A DNA stretch of 64,000 nt from NCBI RefSeq assembly GCF_028769735.1, contig NC_088179.1, forward strand, positions 7,510,001 through 7,574,000, written 5' to 3'. Source of the stretch: Zonotrichia leucophrys gambelii (lineage: Eukaryota; Chordata; Aves; Passeriformes; Passerellidae). How positions within the stretch are numbered: the first letter of the stretch is position 1; each line of letters opens with the position of its first letter. This document shows positions 1 through 10,789 of the stretch, piece after piece. A model generated the notes under the pieces. The model worked only from the letters and a program-made list of their open reading frames with translations, was not told the origin of the DNA and searched no databases. Position numbers and translations under genes: made by a program.

Positions 1-1640
1 CTTTGAAGCAAAAAAAAGAAATGCAAAATCAACTATTGTGATTTGGTGAGAATAATAACATCTGAGAGTCCATTGTGCTTATCCCCCAAATTCTATGTGG
101 AATGGTTTCTTATGTGCAATAGGCTGTTTACAGCGAGCCATTTAAAATAACAGCCCATGAGACCATTCCCTGATGCACACTGCTATACCTGGAGAGCCTG
201 CCAGATACCATCAGCAAAATGGACCATAAAAGCAATCCAAAACCTACCTTCTTAGTGGAATTTATCTGATAAATACCTTGCTAAATCCTAAATGTTTCAT
301 TCATCTTTTTTAAGTGTGATACACTGATCTGCTTATCTGTTTAGCCTCACTGGCAGCATTCTCTCCTGAGGTTAAAATACACAAGGAAGACACATACATT
401 CACTTTAATAACGGTTATCTCCCAAAGAATATGAGCTGCAGAGTCATTAATTAAACATGATTGTTCTGGGGAAGGTCTGCTGATGAAGATGTATATACGA
501 ATTTCTTGGTGTCAGTAAACTCTATTTCAAATACAGTTTTTCATGCTTCACCATTTTCAGTGTCAGGTAAAAACTTGTCAGCAATAAAGCCTGTGTATCT
601 GAAAACATAATTTGTAGTAGACATACAACCAATACCTTTCATCACCATCTGTAACATGCAATAATGGAATTATGGCAGACCAATAGTCCTATTTTTTTGT
701 CATAGGACTAGAAGCTGGGAACTTTTTTTGCTGCCATCAAACTCTGTGAGAGATAGAAATTGTTTAATGTAAAATTCCTGTTTAAACACACTAGTGTGTG
801 ATTTAGAATTGTATTTTAATACCACTTCAAAAGAAAGTCACAACAATTCCAAGTTTTTCTTGAAGACATTTGAAGAAAATTTTCTTAAGCAAAACACTAT
901 TTCAGTCAAAATCAAAATATTTCTATGTCAAGTGCAATATAAATCCCAGCGTCTTACTAGGAGTATCCAAATGTTTGATATTGATGTGTTTCTGATGAAA
1001 AGAAGCTGCATTTCTGTGAAGTATATTTGAAGTCAGAAGTGGTTTCATCTTTTTTCCTCGCCTTATGTTTCACCTTATATCCCTGATTCTTTCTCATGTA
1101 GATGTCCACCTTCTGTTTCTTCATAATTTCAAACACCTCTGTCTTTCCTTTGATGTGTTTTTTGCCTATCTATAAGATATTTCTCACAAACTTAATTAAG
1201 TAGACCTCTGTCTTCAAACTGCATGACTGGAGATACCAGACGCTATTCTAATGGAAGCATAATAAAATAGAAGCACAGAATTTTTTGACTTTGCTTGAAA
1301 GTGGAAGTGCAGCACTCTACTTTATGGTGCTGAACAGGGTAAATTTTTCTTTCTACCTCTTTCCAGTTTAATTAATATATTCCAATATAAGTAGTAAGCT
1401 GAAAGCCTCCTTTTGCTTCTTTTCAAGACCAGTAGTGACCAACAAAACCCACAGAACAAAGTGTGTGAATTTATCAATGCTGCTCAGTGGATGCTGGATC
1501 CATTAAAACTTGGGGAGCACAAATGTATCATCCATTGCTATAGTTCTGAAAGTGTCCTTTGACAAGGTGAGCCGAGGGTGGTTTTTGTTCCATTTAAAGT
1601 GTCCTTAGGATACCTACCTGGAAAAAGAATTTGATGTGTG

Positions 1641-1670
1641 TGTGAATATAAAGTATGTGAATATAAAGTT
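1641..1670. repeat. 15-bp tandem duplication
   Basis: Two adjacent copies of TGTGAATATAAAGTA/T differ at one of 15 positions. The array follows a short TG run (1634-1641). This is a typical replication-slippage duplication, and no function is implied. Confidence 0.85.
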
Positions 1671-3149
1671 GCGAATGGTTTGTAGGGTAGAAATAATCAA
1701 TTCTGGCCAAGAAGACAAACATCTGCCATCTAGTCAATGAGAATTTTGGCAGTAGCTCCACCACTGGGTAGATGGACCAATGGACCTTGTCTGTTCCTGG
1801 CTGTGGGGCCATGTGTATTAACAGGAGCAGTAAGGTCTGGGTGCCTTCTTTTTATTTTCCACTAAAACCACAGAAATGACTTGTGGTTTTGTGTTCCAAA
1901 GTGCTGTCCTTAGACTCTTTCTCAAATTCATTCTTCTGTTCAGCAGCAGAATTGGGATTATGAATTTCTAGGGGACAACTCTCTGCTGCAGTTATATGAG
2001 CCTGAGCAGAGGGGGTAGCTTCCAAGTAAAACCGGTGGTGTGCAACCTAGCACTTCCAGAGAATCTTATCAAGGTAAATGCTTCTTATGCTCATTGGAAA
2101 ATAATCAATAAAATGGAGAAAAGTAAAAGAAATACCTTGAAATAAATACTGAGTGAAACAGCAGCTGGATTGGTAGGCTGTGGTGTGGTGCTGAGGCTCC
2201 AAATTTCCACTCAAAAATTTGAACCTCTCCATTTGCAAAGAACTGACCTAAATTTTAGGTCTTTTTTTATACAGTCTTTTTTTTTGTTTTTTTTTTGAGT
2301 TTGACTCTTGTGCTTTGGGGAAAATCCTCCAGAGTTACTGGTTTCCCTCTCATGTAGAATGTGAATCATATGGAGAATGTACCAGGGCTGTGTGGGAGTA
2401 GTTCTTTCGTGCTGAGATAGGATGCTGAGATTTAGCCCTTTCCTTTGGGACCAGATGCCATGACTGTGTTCTCACTATCTTTGGTACATATGTGAATCTC
2501 CAAAAGGGCTCATTTATAAAAGGAGTAGAATATCTGATCTTAGATCAGTCATGTAGATCTAAGGGAAGAATTTTGCCTTGAGTGTGAATTAATCTCAAAG
2601 ACAAAATTCACAGCAGCCTACTTGTTAATGAATTACAGTCTTTATTTTTAAACATTTTAAGTCTTCTTAAGTTCCCACAAGGAACTCGTTATGCTTTGCA
2701 CTTGGAAGAAAATGGAGAAAACCTAAGTGGTGCTTTGGAGGGTAGGGAGTCTGGTTCCAATACAGATGAAATTGGTGCAATTTTACACATGTAATGTAAA
2801 TAAAGGTGCTGATAAGTAGAGCATGTACCATTGGTGCCTGCATGCTCTAATCTGTGATATGATGCATATTTATGAACTTGAATATAATTAAAAGCTGGTG
2901 TTCCAAGTGTCAATCAGCCCAATTCATGCACAGATCATTAGAGGAAATGCTTCTCTTGAAGTGGCAGAATATGTGCAATGTGGACCTGTGCCTGCAGATT
3001 ATATGATCTACCATTTCTTTATTTAGAGCTTCCTTTTGTGGCTTGAGACCTGGAAAGATCTTGAGAAGGCCATTAGAAAATATTTATGTAATAATGACTT
3101 TGAAGTTTTGAATATGCGTGTGGGTTTTCAGAGTTTTCTTTCTTTGTTG

Positions 3150-3163
3150 TTTTTTTTTTTTTT
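3150..3163. repeat. poly-T tract (T14)
   Basis: Fourteen uninterrupted T residues follow a TTTGTTG lead-in. It could be a simple slippage tract or the A-tail of a minus-strand insertion. No retroposed body is recognisable next to it. Confidence 0.85.
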
Positions 3164-4258
3164 CTTAATGCGAATTACAGAGCAACAGAGGCATAATTAG
3201 TTGAATTTGGAGGATGTATTCATAAACTTTTGCATAACTTAAAAATAGGCAAGTTTTTCAGTATCAGTAAAAATTTCAAAGAAAGTGTAGGCATACTAGG
3301 TTTGCTGAAAACACTCTGGAAAATTATGATTTTGAAGTGATGATGTCCTTTCATGTAATAGCACTAATTTCAAAGAGTTTTAGGGCTCTGGCCAGTGAGG
3401 CAACACATTATTGTTATCAAGGCCCATATCAGAAGCCCTTGGGATTTTTAGGGGCTCAATAGGAAGAGATGTGGACTGGAAGCCACTTGAAGCTGGATGT
3501 GGACAGTGTGCCCAGCTTAGTGTATAGCCACACTTGTGAGGGGGAAGATGCAAATTCTTCATCCTTTGGGAAATGCTTGCCCTGGGTCAGAGGCTGCAGA
3601 GCACGTGCAGCTGGTATCTGCATGAGACCAGCGTTTGCGTGCTTATGGGGGGGGAGAGAATTCATCTCACACATCTAAAATTATCTTGATTTTCATTTCA
3701 GCTTTGTGGCTCACCTTTAAGAGAAAGCAGAACACGAGCAGCTGTCCAGTGAGCGATTCTGTGCCAACTGATGTGGAATGTGAGGTCTTTTATGTAGCTA
3801 AATGCAGTGATTTAAAACATCTGCCCGTATCCCTGGTTTTTCTATTTGACTGTTGTTCCATAGTGGAAACTTCTTAATGTGATGGGGACTTTTTATTCCA
3901 TGTATCATATTTTCAGAGTTATCTTTTCCTTCATTTTTAGAAGTAGCTATGTATTTCCTTGTGAATGATGTCTTATATCTCTAATAACTTTGGGAGTATA
4001 TTCTTATAGAATTATGGCTGTTGAAAACGTCTTGTGTTTGTGTTTTGGGTTATTTTGTACTTTTTTTTCTTCTATGGAGAAAGATATGTTACAAACCATA
4101 TTACACTGACAGAGATGAATATAAATAGAGCAATATATTTACCTGTAGAGGTAAAACAAGAGTAGTTTGCAAGTATGATTTTGGGGGCTTTGTTTAGGTA
4201 TTTTTTTCCTCTTCTATGAATGACTGCAATTCCAATGTGTGTCCTAGCTGTTAAAATT

Positions 4259-4274
4259 AAAAAAAAAAAAAAAG
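4259..4274. repeat. poly-A tract (A16)
   Basis: Sixteen uninterrupted A residues. I looked upstream for a retroposed sequence ending in this tail and saw none that I could recognise, so it is left as a plain homopolymer. Confidence 0.85.
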
Positions 4275-5744
4275 GGAATCCTGCTGTAGGATACATGCTC
4301 CATCTGTATGACTGTGTGGATCTGCTGTGTGTTTGTGTGAGAGAGGTCTGGTCCCTTCTGTTTGCTCAGTGCTAATGCCAGAAGTTTGTGGAAACTCTTC
4401 CCTTGCCCTCAAGATGCAAAGGTCATTGTTAACTTCTGCCCACAGGGACAGCCTAGAGAATTAGGGTAGGCATGGGTTCCAGTATATCCAACTAAATATA
4501 GCAAGAACTTCTATTTGCAGCTTTTTTGATGAACCCTTGTGTGTTTCTCATTTTGGCTCAGAACACAGTGTTGTGCAGAACATGAGCATACCCAAACCCT
4601 CTTCTGGATCTTGGATCTACTGTGTCTCTCCCTGGTAAGAGGCCTAAGCACAAGTGTTCCCTCTGTCAAAAGGTGTTGCCAAAGAATAACTTTTTCAATT
4701 GACCTAATCCTAACCTTGATCATGTTCAGACTTGCTGCTGCTCATAGCTAAAACTGGACCGCCTTAATTTATCATTCTTCTTTTAATTTGTCAGTTTGGA
4801 GATATATTTTTCCCTTTAGGGAACTATTTTTAAAATTTCTTTAGATTTTATTTGTTAGAAGCTACCCATTTGCAGTTGATGTCTAATTATTTTTTAGGAC
4901 CAGTAAGCTATGAAAATATTTATATAGTTAGTCAGTTACATTATTAAATGGATAATGGCTAAAAATTTCGTAAGTAACTTTAAAATTATATATGACTTAT
5001 AATCTTTAAAGGGTTATAGGTCTTTAACTACCCAGTAAAACTATAGAGAATTTACAGATCACTGTTTTATTGGTATTATAACTTAACCACTTCTTTGAAC
5101 TTTCATTACTGACTGTTGAGACCTTTCAAGGATGACAGTATCTGTTTTACCTTTTGGCTGTTTTAAGAAATCTGTGATGTGAAAGCAATATATAAATGTA
5201 TTTAGGTAACAGATTGAGAAAGTTAAATAACCCTGAAAAATTATAATTGAAGTTGCAAACTACTGATATGAAGACAGATATAATAACTATATAATATATA
5301 TCAAAGAGATTATTATTGTGCTGTTACTCAGTAAATGTATTTTGTAGTTTTCTGTCTTTTCTGTCTTGTACTGCTATGAGTGAGGAAAGGATGAATGCTG
5401 AGGTTTAATCTTCCAGTCCATCCTAGGAGTAGCTTCTGGGTCCAATTTACTAGCAAATGTGTGTAAATAATTGAAGTCTTTGTGGCCACAGGGCTGTGAG
5501 CAGCAAAAATAGGAAAATGCTTGCATTTAAGTAGTAACCATAGCCAATACTAACCCCAATTAAATCTTGAGTAATTAGGGCTGTTCTCATAATGAGTTAG
5601 ACATGTTCTTGCACATCTTCTTGGGTTAGATCAGTTGTCACCAAAAATTTGCAAGCTCAAATTTGGTGCCTGGGATTCTTGGTGAAGCAGCAGCAGCTGG
5701 TGCAGTGTGGGCTGAGCAGGCAGAGCCCTGGGCTGGATGGCCCC

Positions 5745-5787
5745 AAATCTTTTGTGTTATGTTGTAACACAAATCTCTTGTGTTATG
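5745..5787. repeat. 17-bp direct repeat overlapping a 9-bp hairpin
   Basis: AAATCTTTTGTGTTATG (5745-5761) recurs as AAATCTCTTGTGTTATG (5771-5787), 16 of 17 identical, 26 bp apart. Between them TTTGTGTTA (5751-5759) and TAACACAAA (5765-5773) form a perfect 9-bp inverted repeat around a 5-nt loop. The arrangement suggests a template-switch event that made both a direct and an inverted copy of one motif. Confidence 0.75.
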
Positions 5788-6344
5788 GGGCTGGAGGAGT
5801 TTCCATTGCCCGGTGGTGAAATGGAGATAGAAACCCTTGAGGTGGAATGAGAAAAAGCCTCCTCTGTCAGCAAAGTACTGTAAGAAGTGCTGTGAGAAAT
5901 GCTTTTCTGTTCTCCCAATAGTCCTAAATCAGGCTCTAACATGTTCTATTAAATAAAATTCAAAGGGTCGTTTTCTCCCAAAAGGTCACCTAGGACTTTA
6001 CTGTTTGTTCATAATGTCTTATAAAATTAACTCTGTTCTGTCTGAGAAAAAAAATAAATTATGAATATGAAACTGTCCATAAAATGTAGTTTTCAGCTCA
6101 GAACAACAGCACCAAAATTTACTTGAGATAATTATGTGGACTGTCTTCTTCAATTACTTTCAATAAAACTGAATATTTGCAGTTCATGTTATACCAACAC
6201 AGTCCCAACCTGCTCAGCCAGATTTGGTTTTGAGTGGCCCATAAAATGGTCTGTGCCTTCTTTTAATACTTTTTATTTCCCAATACCATTTCTTTAGCTA
6301 TTAATCTCTACCTCAAAACCCAGGCAGCTATAGATATATGTAAT

Positions 6345-6392
6345 TTTTCTAAGCACTAAACCACACTGAGTTTTCTAAGTACTAAACCACAC
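6345..6392. repeat. 22-bp near-tandem duplication, period 26
   Basis: TTTTCTAAGCACTAAACCACAC (6345-6366) recurs at 6371-6392 with one substitution (C to T). The copies are separated by TGAG. This is a simple local duplication with almost no divergence, so it is probably young. Confidence 0.85.
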
Positions 6393-6708
6393 GTTTCATT
6401 TGAAGCCATCAAGTAGGAGCAATGTTTATGTGAGTCTGCAAAAAAATTCCGTGTGTGAAGTCTCTCATTTACTGAAAATCCTCCATTCTCTGAGGGCAAT
6501 GGCTTGTGCCAGAGCTTTGTGGTGTGTCAGAGGTCCAGATTGCTTGACTGCATCAGGAGTTTGCTGTGGTGTCCATTTGCCAGCTGGAGACAGAGTTTCA
6601 TTAATCTGTAGTGTAGAGGGAGAGAGGTGGGAAATGATGTTGCTCCAAGACTTTGATCTTTTTTGTTAATGAGCTGGTTTACACCTCAGCTATTAAACAG
6701 TTGGAGAC

Positions 6709-6736
6709 TTTTTTTTTTTTTTTTTTTTCTTTTTTT
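6709..6736. repeat. poly-T tract T20-C-T7
   Basis: Twenty T residues, then C, then T and six more T. This is one of the longest homopolymers in the window. It could mark the tail of a minus-strand retroposed copy, but no recognisable body flanks it. Confidence 0.85.
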
Positions 6737-9700
6737 GCTGTGAAGCCTAAATTTGGAGTAATTCAAGCCAAGCCAAGCAACATTTTTCCACCTTCAAGTA
6801 ATAGATTCTATTGCCCTATAAACTCAATGATTCTTGTTGCCCATTTCTTTCTTTTTGCTTCCTCCTGCCATTCATTATTTTTCTTCCTCTCAACATCCTT
6901 GGAATATGGAAAGCATTTGGGTTTAGTTGAATGGCTTTTGTTCACAGTTTTAAAACACAACTTCTTTCTCTGCCACCCATGTGCTAACTGTATCAATTTG
7001 TGGGTTTTACCTTTTCTAGATACAGATGCACAGAGAAATCCTGCCTGTTGTCCTCATTTTTGGAGGACTGCAGGCATGCATAGGTAATCTGAAATTATTG
7101 AATATAATTCCTGTACATTTCTGAATTCTCTGGATTAACCATTGTGTTGTAGCTTGAGGGAAATGAATTCAGGTTCTGCCTTGGTTCTGTTTTCTTACCC
7201 AGGGGCAAGGAGGAGACCTGGGGAAATGACATTTTAACTCTGCTGTCTTCTCCTTCAATAAACTAATTGAAGGATGTTGATGTGTACCAGGGAGACATCA
7301 TGTGCCTTATTCTGGGTAGGCCTTTTCCTGAGGAATTTGACCAGAGGTTTTTGTTTCTGTGAGAAATGGAAATCTGTCAGGAGTAAGAGGTTCAGCAGAG
7401 GATGTTGTTGATGGCAGCATTTGCTTTACCTGCTCATCTGTGCAGCAGTGTGTCAGGTTGTCTTGTTTACCCAGGGATGATGTGCACTCTGTGTTTTTGG
7501 AGTTAAAGGTTTCCACAGTTTATTGCAATCTTGGAGCCCCACCTCTGAGTGTGTCAGCTTTAAAGTTTAGCTCTCAGGTGCACATCCAAATCTCTGAACA
7601 GCTGTGTGTGTAAGGCTGGTTTAACAGCCCCCAAAGGTGCCTTAGGTTTTGTTGAGGAGAATAAATAAATAAAATTACATAGGAAATAAAACTAGAATTA
7701 GATCTTCTCTTTCTTATATCTCATGTAATGAGGAAAAAGTTTGGTACCCAGACTTAATATAATATTAAATTTGGCAGATCAAAGCCAAGGTGTGAAAACT
7801 TTCATATGAGGCTATTAGAGCTTTTTATTTAAAAATCAGGTGGAGCTGATGTATGTTCAAGGTTTTATGGGGTTGAGGGACAAGAGTTTTTGTTTTTTTT
7901 CTTTTTCACAGGCAAGATTCAATAAAAGCTGGGAAAAAATCAGTCCTCTTGCTCTTCTGAGGGTGGACAAATCAGGTGAATTTAGTTCATCTGCCTCTAA
8001 AAACCTCAAAGCAGAGAGGGGACAAGTGCCACATGATTGGAAAAGGAGTGTATGTCCATGCTGATAAATCTCTGTTGGCAAAGAAAGTTGTTTCTCTCTG
8101 CACCAATGTTTAAAAAATGGATTCATGCTTCCTTGGTTATAATCAAAATGCTAGTTTCTAATTATCAGCACAAAATTAGACATTAAATAACAAGGGAGGC
8201 ATTCATAGGCATCAATATTTTTTCCTTTAATTTTTCTGAAGTCTTGCTTTAGTGTTGATATGCTTAGTATCATACTACTGATATTTTTTCTTCCCTTTTC
8301 AGTGTCTTTCATTTTTAAAACAGGGATACAATTTGCACACTGAACTAAAATCTCTGATCTATTAATTGATGAGCCATTGTATTAGTCCCACTCTTATGTC
8401 AGTGATGTCAATAATGGTTCAAATTCAGACAGTCAAATGGAGGTCTCTTAAAAGAAGAAAAAAGATGATGATGCTCAGAACTCCTGTTAGTTCTTAGTGT
8501 ATATTTAAAGTTTGGAAAAAATAATTGTGAAATAGAGATATCTATCTATATATTACTGTATCTTGCACCATGAACAGGATAGGTGTGAGAGTTTTACTTC
8601 TAATTCTCTGTGGTTCCCAAGTTTGTTTTTGGTCAGCAGCTATGTCTGCTCCATCAAGATTGCAATTTTCAGTGTGTGCTTTTGATGGCCAAATGTATGA
8701 TCTTTGTTTTGGGGGGGAAATATCACATTTTGCCAGTTGACCATGCATGAGATGTTTAAGTTACAGGCACATTTTATGAACAAAGACAACAAAATAAATT
8801 GTATCCACTGATTGCCATAGTCTTTTATTAAGACCTCCAGTATATTATAGCCGTGATAAAAGGAAAAAGGTATTAATAAAGTGGGGAAATATGGGACAGA
8901 GGGAAAGGTCACTCAGGTGCTTTACTTCTTTGTAAATGTCTTCATTGTCAGCTCTTGCAGCCATAGTTTAATAACATTATAATTATATAAATGTAAATAA
9001 GTAACCTCATATTACACTCGTATGGGAATCTCCTACTCCAAAATACAGAACTAAAGTTCTGTATTCAGTACTGTATTCAGTCTTTCTGATTCCTCTAAGC
9101 TGCTTCTCCTCCCATAGGAGACCAGGAAAAGAAAAGGATGCTCAGACCACTTCAGCATTTGTTCTTCACCTTTCACCATTTATTCTTTGATTTTTTTTTG
9201 ATCTACCCTCTTTGTCCCATCTCCTGGCACTTCAGGGAGGGGATCTGAAACCTGCAAAACACAGTTGCCACTATTGGAGACTTCATATTTTCAGCACCCT
9301 GTCAGCATAATCTTAATAGCCTGATGCTTATAACATGGTTGCTGAGGTGCTGTAAGTGTTATCACAAGAGGTCTCTGTTAGGTGAAACAAAAAGAAAATC
9401 TTCTCCATTCTCCAGACCAAAAGTAATATTTACACTACTTACACTTTGCTAACTGATCTCTCAGCATTCATTGTTCATGCATTGTAAATACTACCAGGCC
9501 TGGGAGCACAGAAGAATGGCCTAGGTAGAGATTATCAGATGCATTGCAAACCTTTTGTTCAGCTGTCAGACCAACTGAATGAAGATGGTTTGGTGTCGGG
9601 CATCCTGTTACAGCTCCTTCATGCTTAGACTTGTTTCATTTGTTCCCTGGGTGAGGCTGGCAGGAGTCACTGCTGCATGAATGATCTTGCACCTGGAATC

Positions 9701-10269
9701 CTGAGCTTTTGCCCAGAAAATCTGCATAGAACCCCAATGTTAATAAAACAGCTCACATCCTGCTTGGTTCATCCTAGTATTGATATCATTACTATCGATG
9801 GCAGATTAAGCTTCTCTCTTCAAAGCAAGATAGTTTTAATTGTGGTTGAAATCCTCTCTATACTTTAATCTATAACACTTTACTTTGAAGTGCTAGTATT
9901 TCTCTGGGTGCCATTTTCAGATTTGAATATATTGTTCTGTAAAGCCCACTAAGCTGCTTCATGCCCATTTATTGCCCTTAAGAATTGATTCCGTCCCCTC
10001 AAGCACTTCCTTATTTTTTGAACGTGTGCCTTTGTAGACTTTACAAGATGTGTTGCCACATTAATCACTATAAATTCCAGTGTGTGCTTAAGGTCTTTAA
10101 TGTTTGGTCCCGAGAGGCTTCACATGTACCAGGTGAATTAAGAGCTCTTTACACACTGAAAAACGTGCAGAATAAAGACATTCCTAGAACTTGAAACACT
10201 TGGAGAAGTGGATTGTGCTTTGTAAGTGCTTCTCTGCCTCACATTCCTTCATTTGTAGCAGTGCTTTTG

Positions 10270-10400
10270 ACACTTTCTTGGTAAATTTGGCTTCCACGCT
10301 GTGTAATTAATTTAAACATTCATCTATGCCTGACTGAAAACTTTTGATGCCTTAATCTTTTAATAAATAAATCTGATTGTCCTAAATTCCAAAGCAAATA
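10270..10400. promoter_or_regulatory. candidate noncoding regulatory element
   Basis: The stretch is free of simple repeats and open frames and contains a homeodomain-type TAATTAA core at 10304-10310, followed by further AT-rich helix-turn-helix-like words near 10350-10375. Dense TAAT words in balanced, non-repetitive sequence are typical of conserved vertebrate enhancers. This is a judgement from motif texture only; conservation was not testable here. Confidence 0.25.
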
Positions 10401-10479
10401 AAACAAGAAGTATTTGAAGGTCTGAACAGCATTTTTCTCCAGTGAGATCTATACACTCTGGTGCTCTGTTTAAGAACAG

Positions 10480-10745
10480 GACATGACACATCAATCAGAA
10501 ATGCAGATACTGATTTACAGGGTATTCAATTAGAGACCTATTTTCAAGAGGAGAAATGAACTGAGCATTCAGCTGACCACAGTGTGCTCTTTGACAATTC
10601 ATTACTTGCTGTGTTGGAAAAGTAACTGGTCAAGGAAACTTACAGTACCTGTCAGGGTTACTATTTCAGAAAAACCACTTGCCTCCGTCAGCAGGGCTGT
10701 TTAGATAAACCGATCACTTCTCTAATCGATTCTGAGTGCTGAAAA
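10480..10745. promoter_or_regulatory. candidate noncoding regulatory element with RUNX, SOX and TAATCGAT words
   Basis: A repeat-free segment contains ACCACA (10576-10581, RUNX core), ACAATT (10594-10599, SOX-like) and TAATCGAT (10723-10730, homeodomain/Cut-like). It keeps several CpG dinucleotides (near 10686, 10711 and 10727) in otherwise CpG-depleted DNA. Retained CpGs and clustered motifs suggest constraint. It runs directly into the small exon-like motif that follows, so a promoter-proximal role is possible but unproven. Confidence 0.25.
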
Positions 10746-10751
10746 GTTGCC

Positions 10752-10786
10752 ATGGATACAAGATCCTGCAGCAATCAAAACAGAAG
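10752..10786 (+). other. possible tiny first coding exon (ATG plus consensus donor)
   Basis: An ATG in strong context (GCCATGG, 10749-10755) opens a frame of eleven codons plus two bases. It then meets AAG|GTAAGT (GT at 10787-10788), a perfect match to the splice-donor consensus. An in-frame TGA lies just upstream at 10740-10742. No partner exon is recognisable downstream, and such ATG-donor pairs occur by chance, so this is only a candidate start exon or lncRNA exon boundary. Confidence 0.12.
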
Positions 10787-10789
10787 GTA

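Larger units (their letters stand above)
1..5740. other. AT-rich noncoding DNA, no gene recognised
   Basis: All open frames here are short (80 codons or fewer), lack recognisable domains and are spread over both strands as expected from chance. The stretch holds T and A homopolymers near 2.28, 3.15 and 4.26 kb and one 15-bp tandem duplication. A mildly GC-richer patch around 3.45-3.66 kb and another at 5.66-5.74 kb may be fragments of old interspersed elements, but I cannot name a family. No promoter, CpG cluster or RNA gene is visible. Confidence 0.6.
5790..10265. other. AT-rich noncoding DNA, no gene recognised
   Basis: The longest open frame in the window (144 codons, about 6653-7087) lies here. 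It begins next to a T20 tract that contributes a run of phenylalanine codons, and the rest resembles no family I know. Other frames are shorter and overlap each other on opposite strands, which is the pattern of noncoding DNA. Besides the 26-bp-period repeat and the T tract listed separately, I see nothing specific. Confidence 0.6.

Noticed and set aside
6653..7087. Longest open frame, 144 codons, plus strand
   Set aside because: It includes phenylalanine codons from a T20 tract, shows no domain, and its length is what chance gives in a 64 kb two-strand window.
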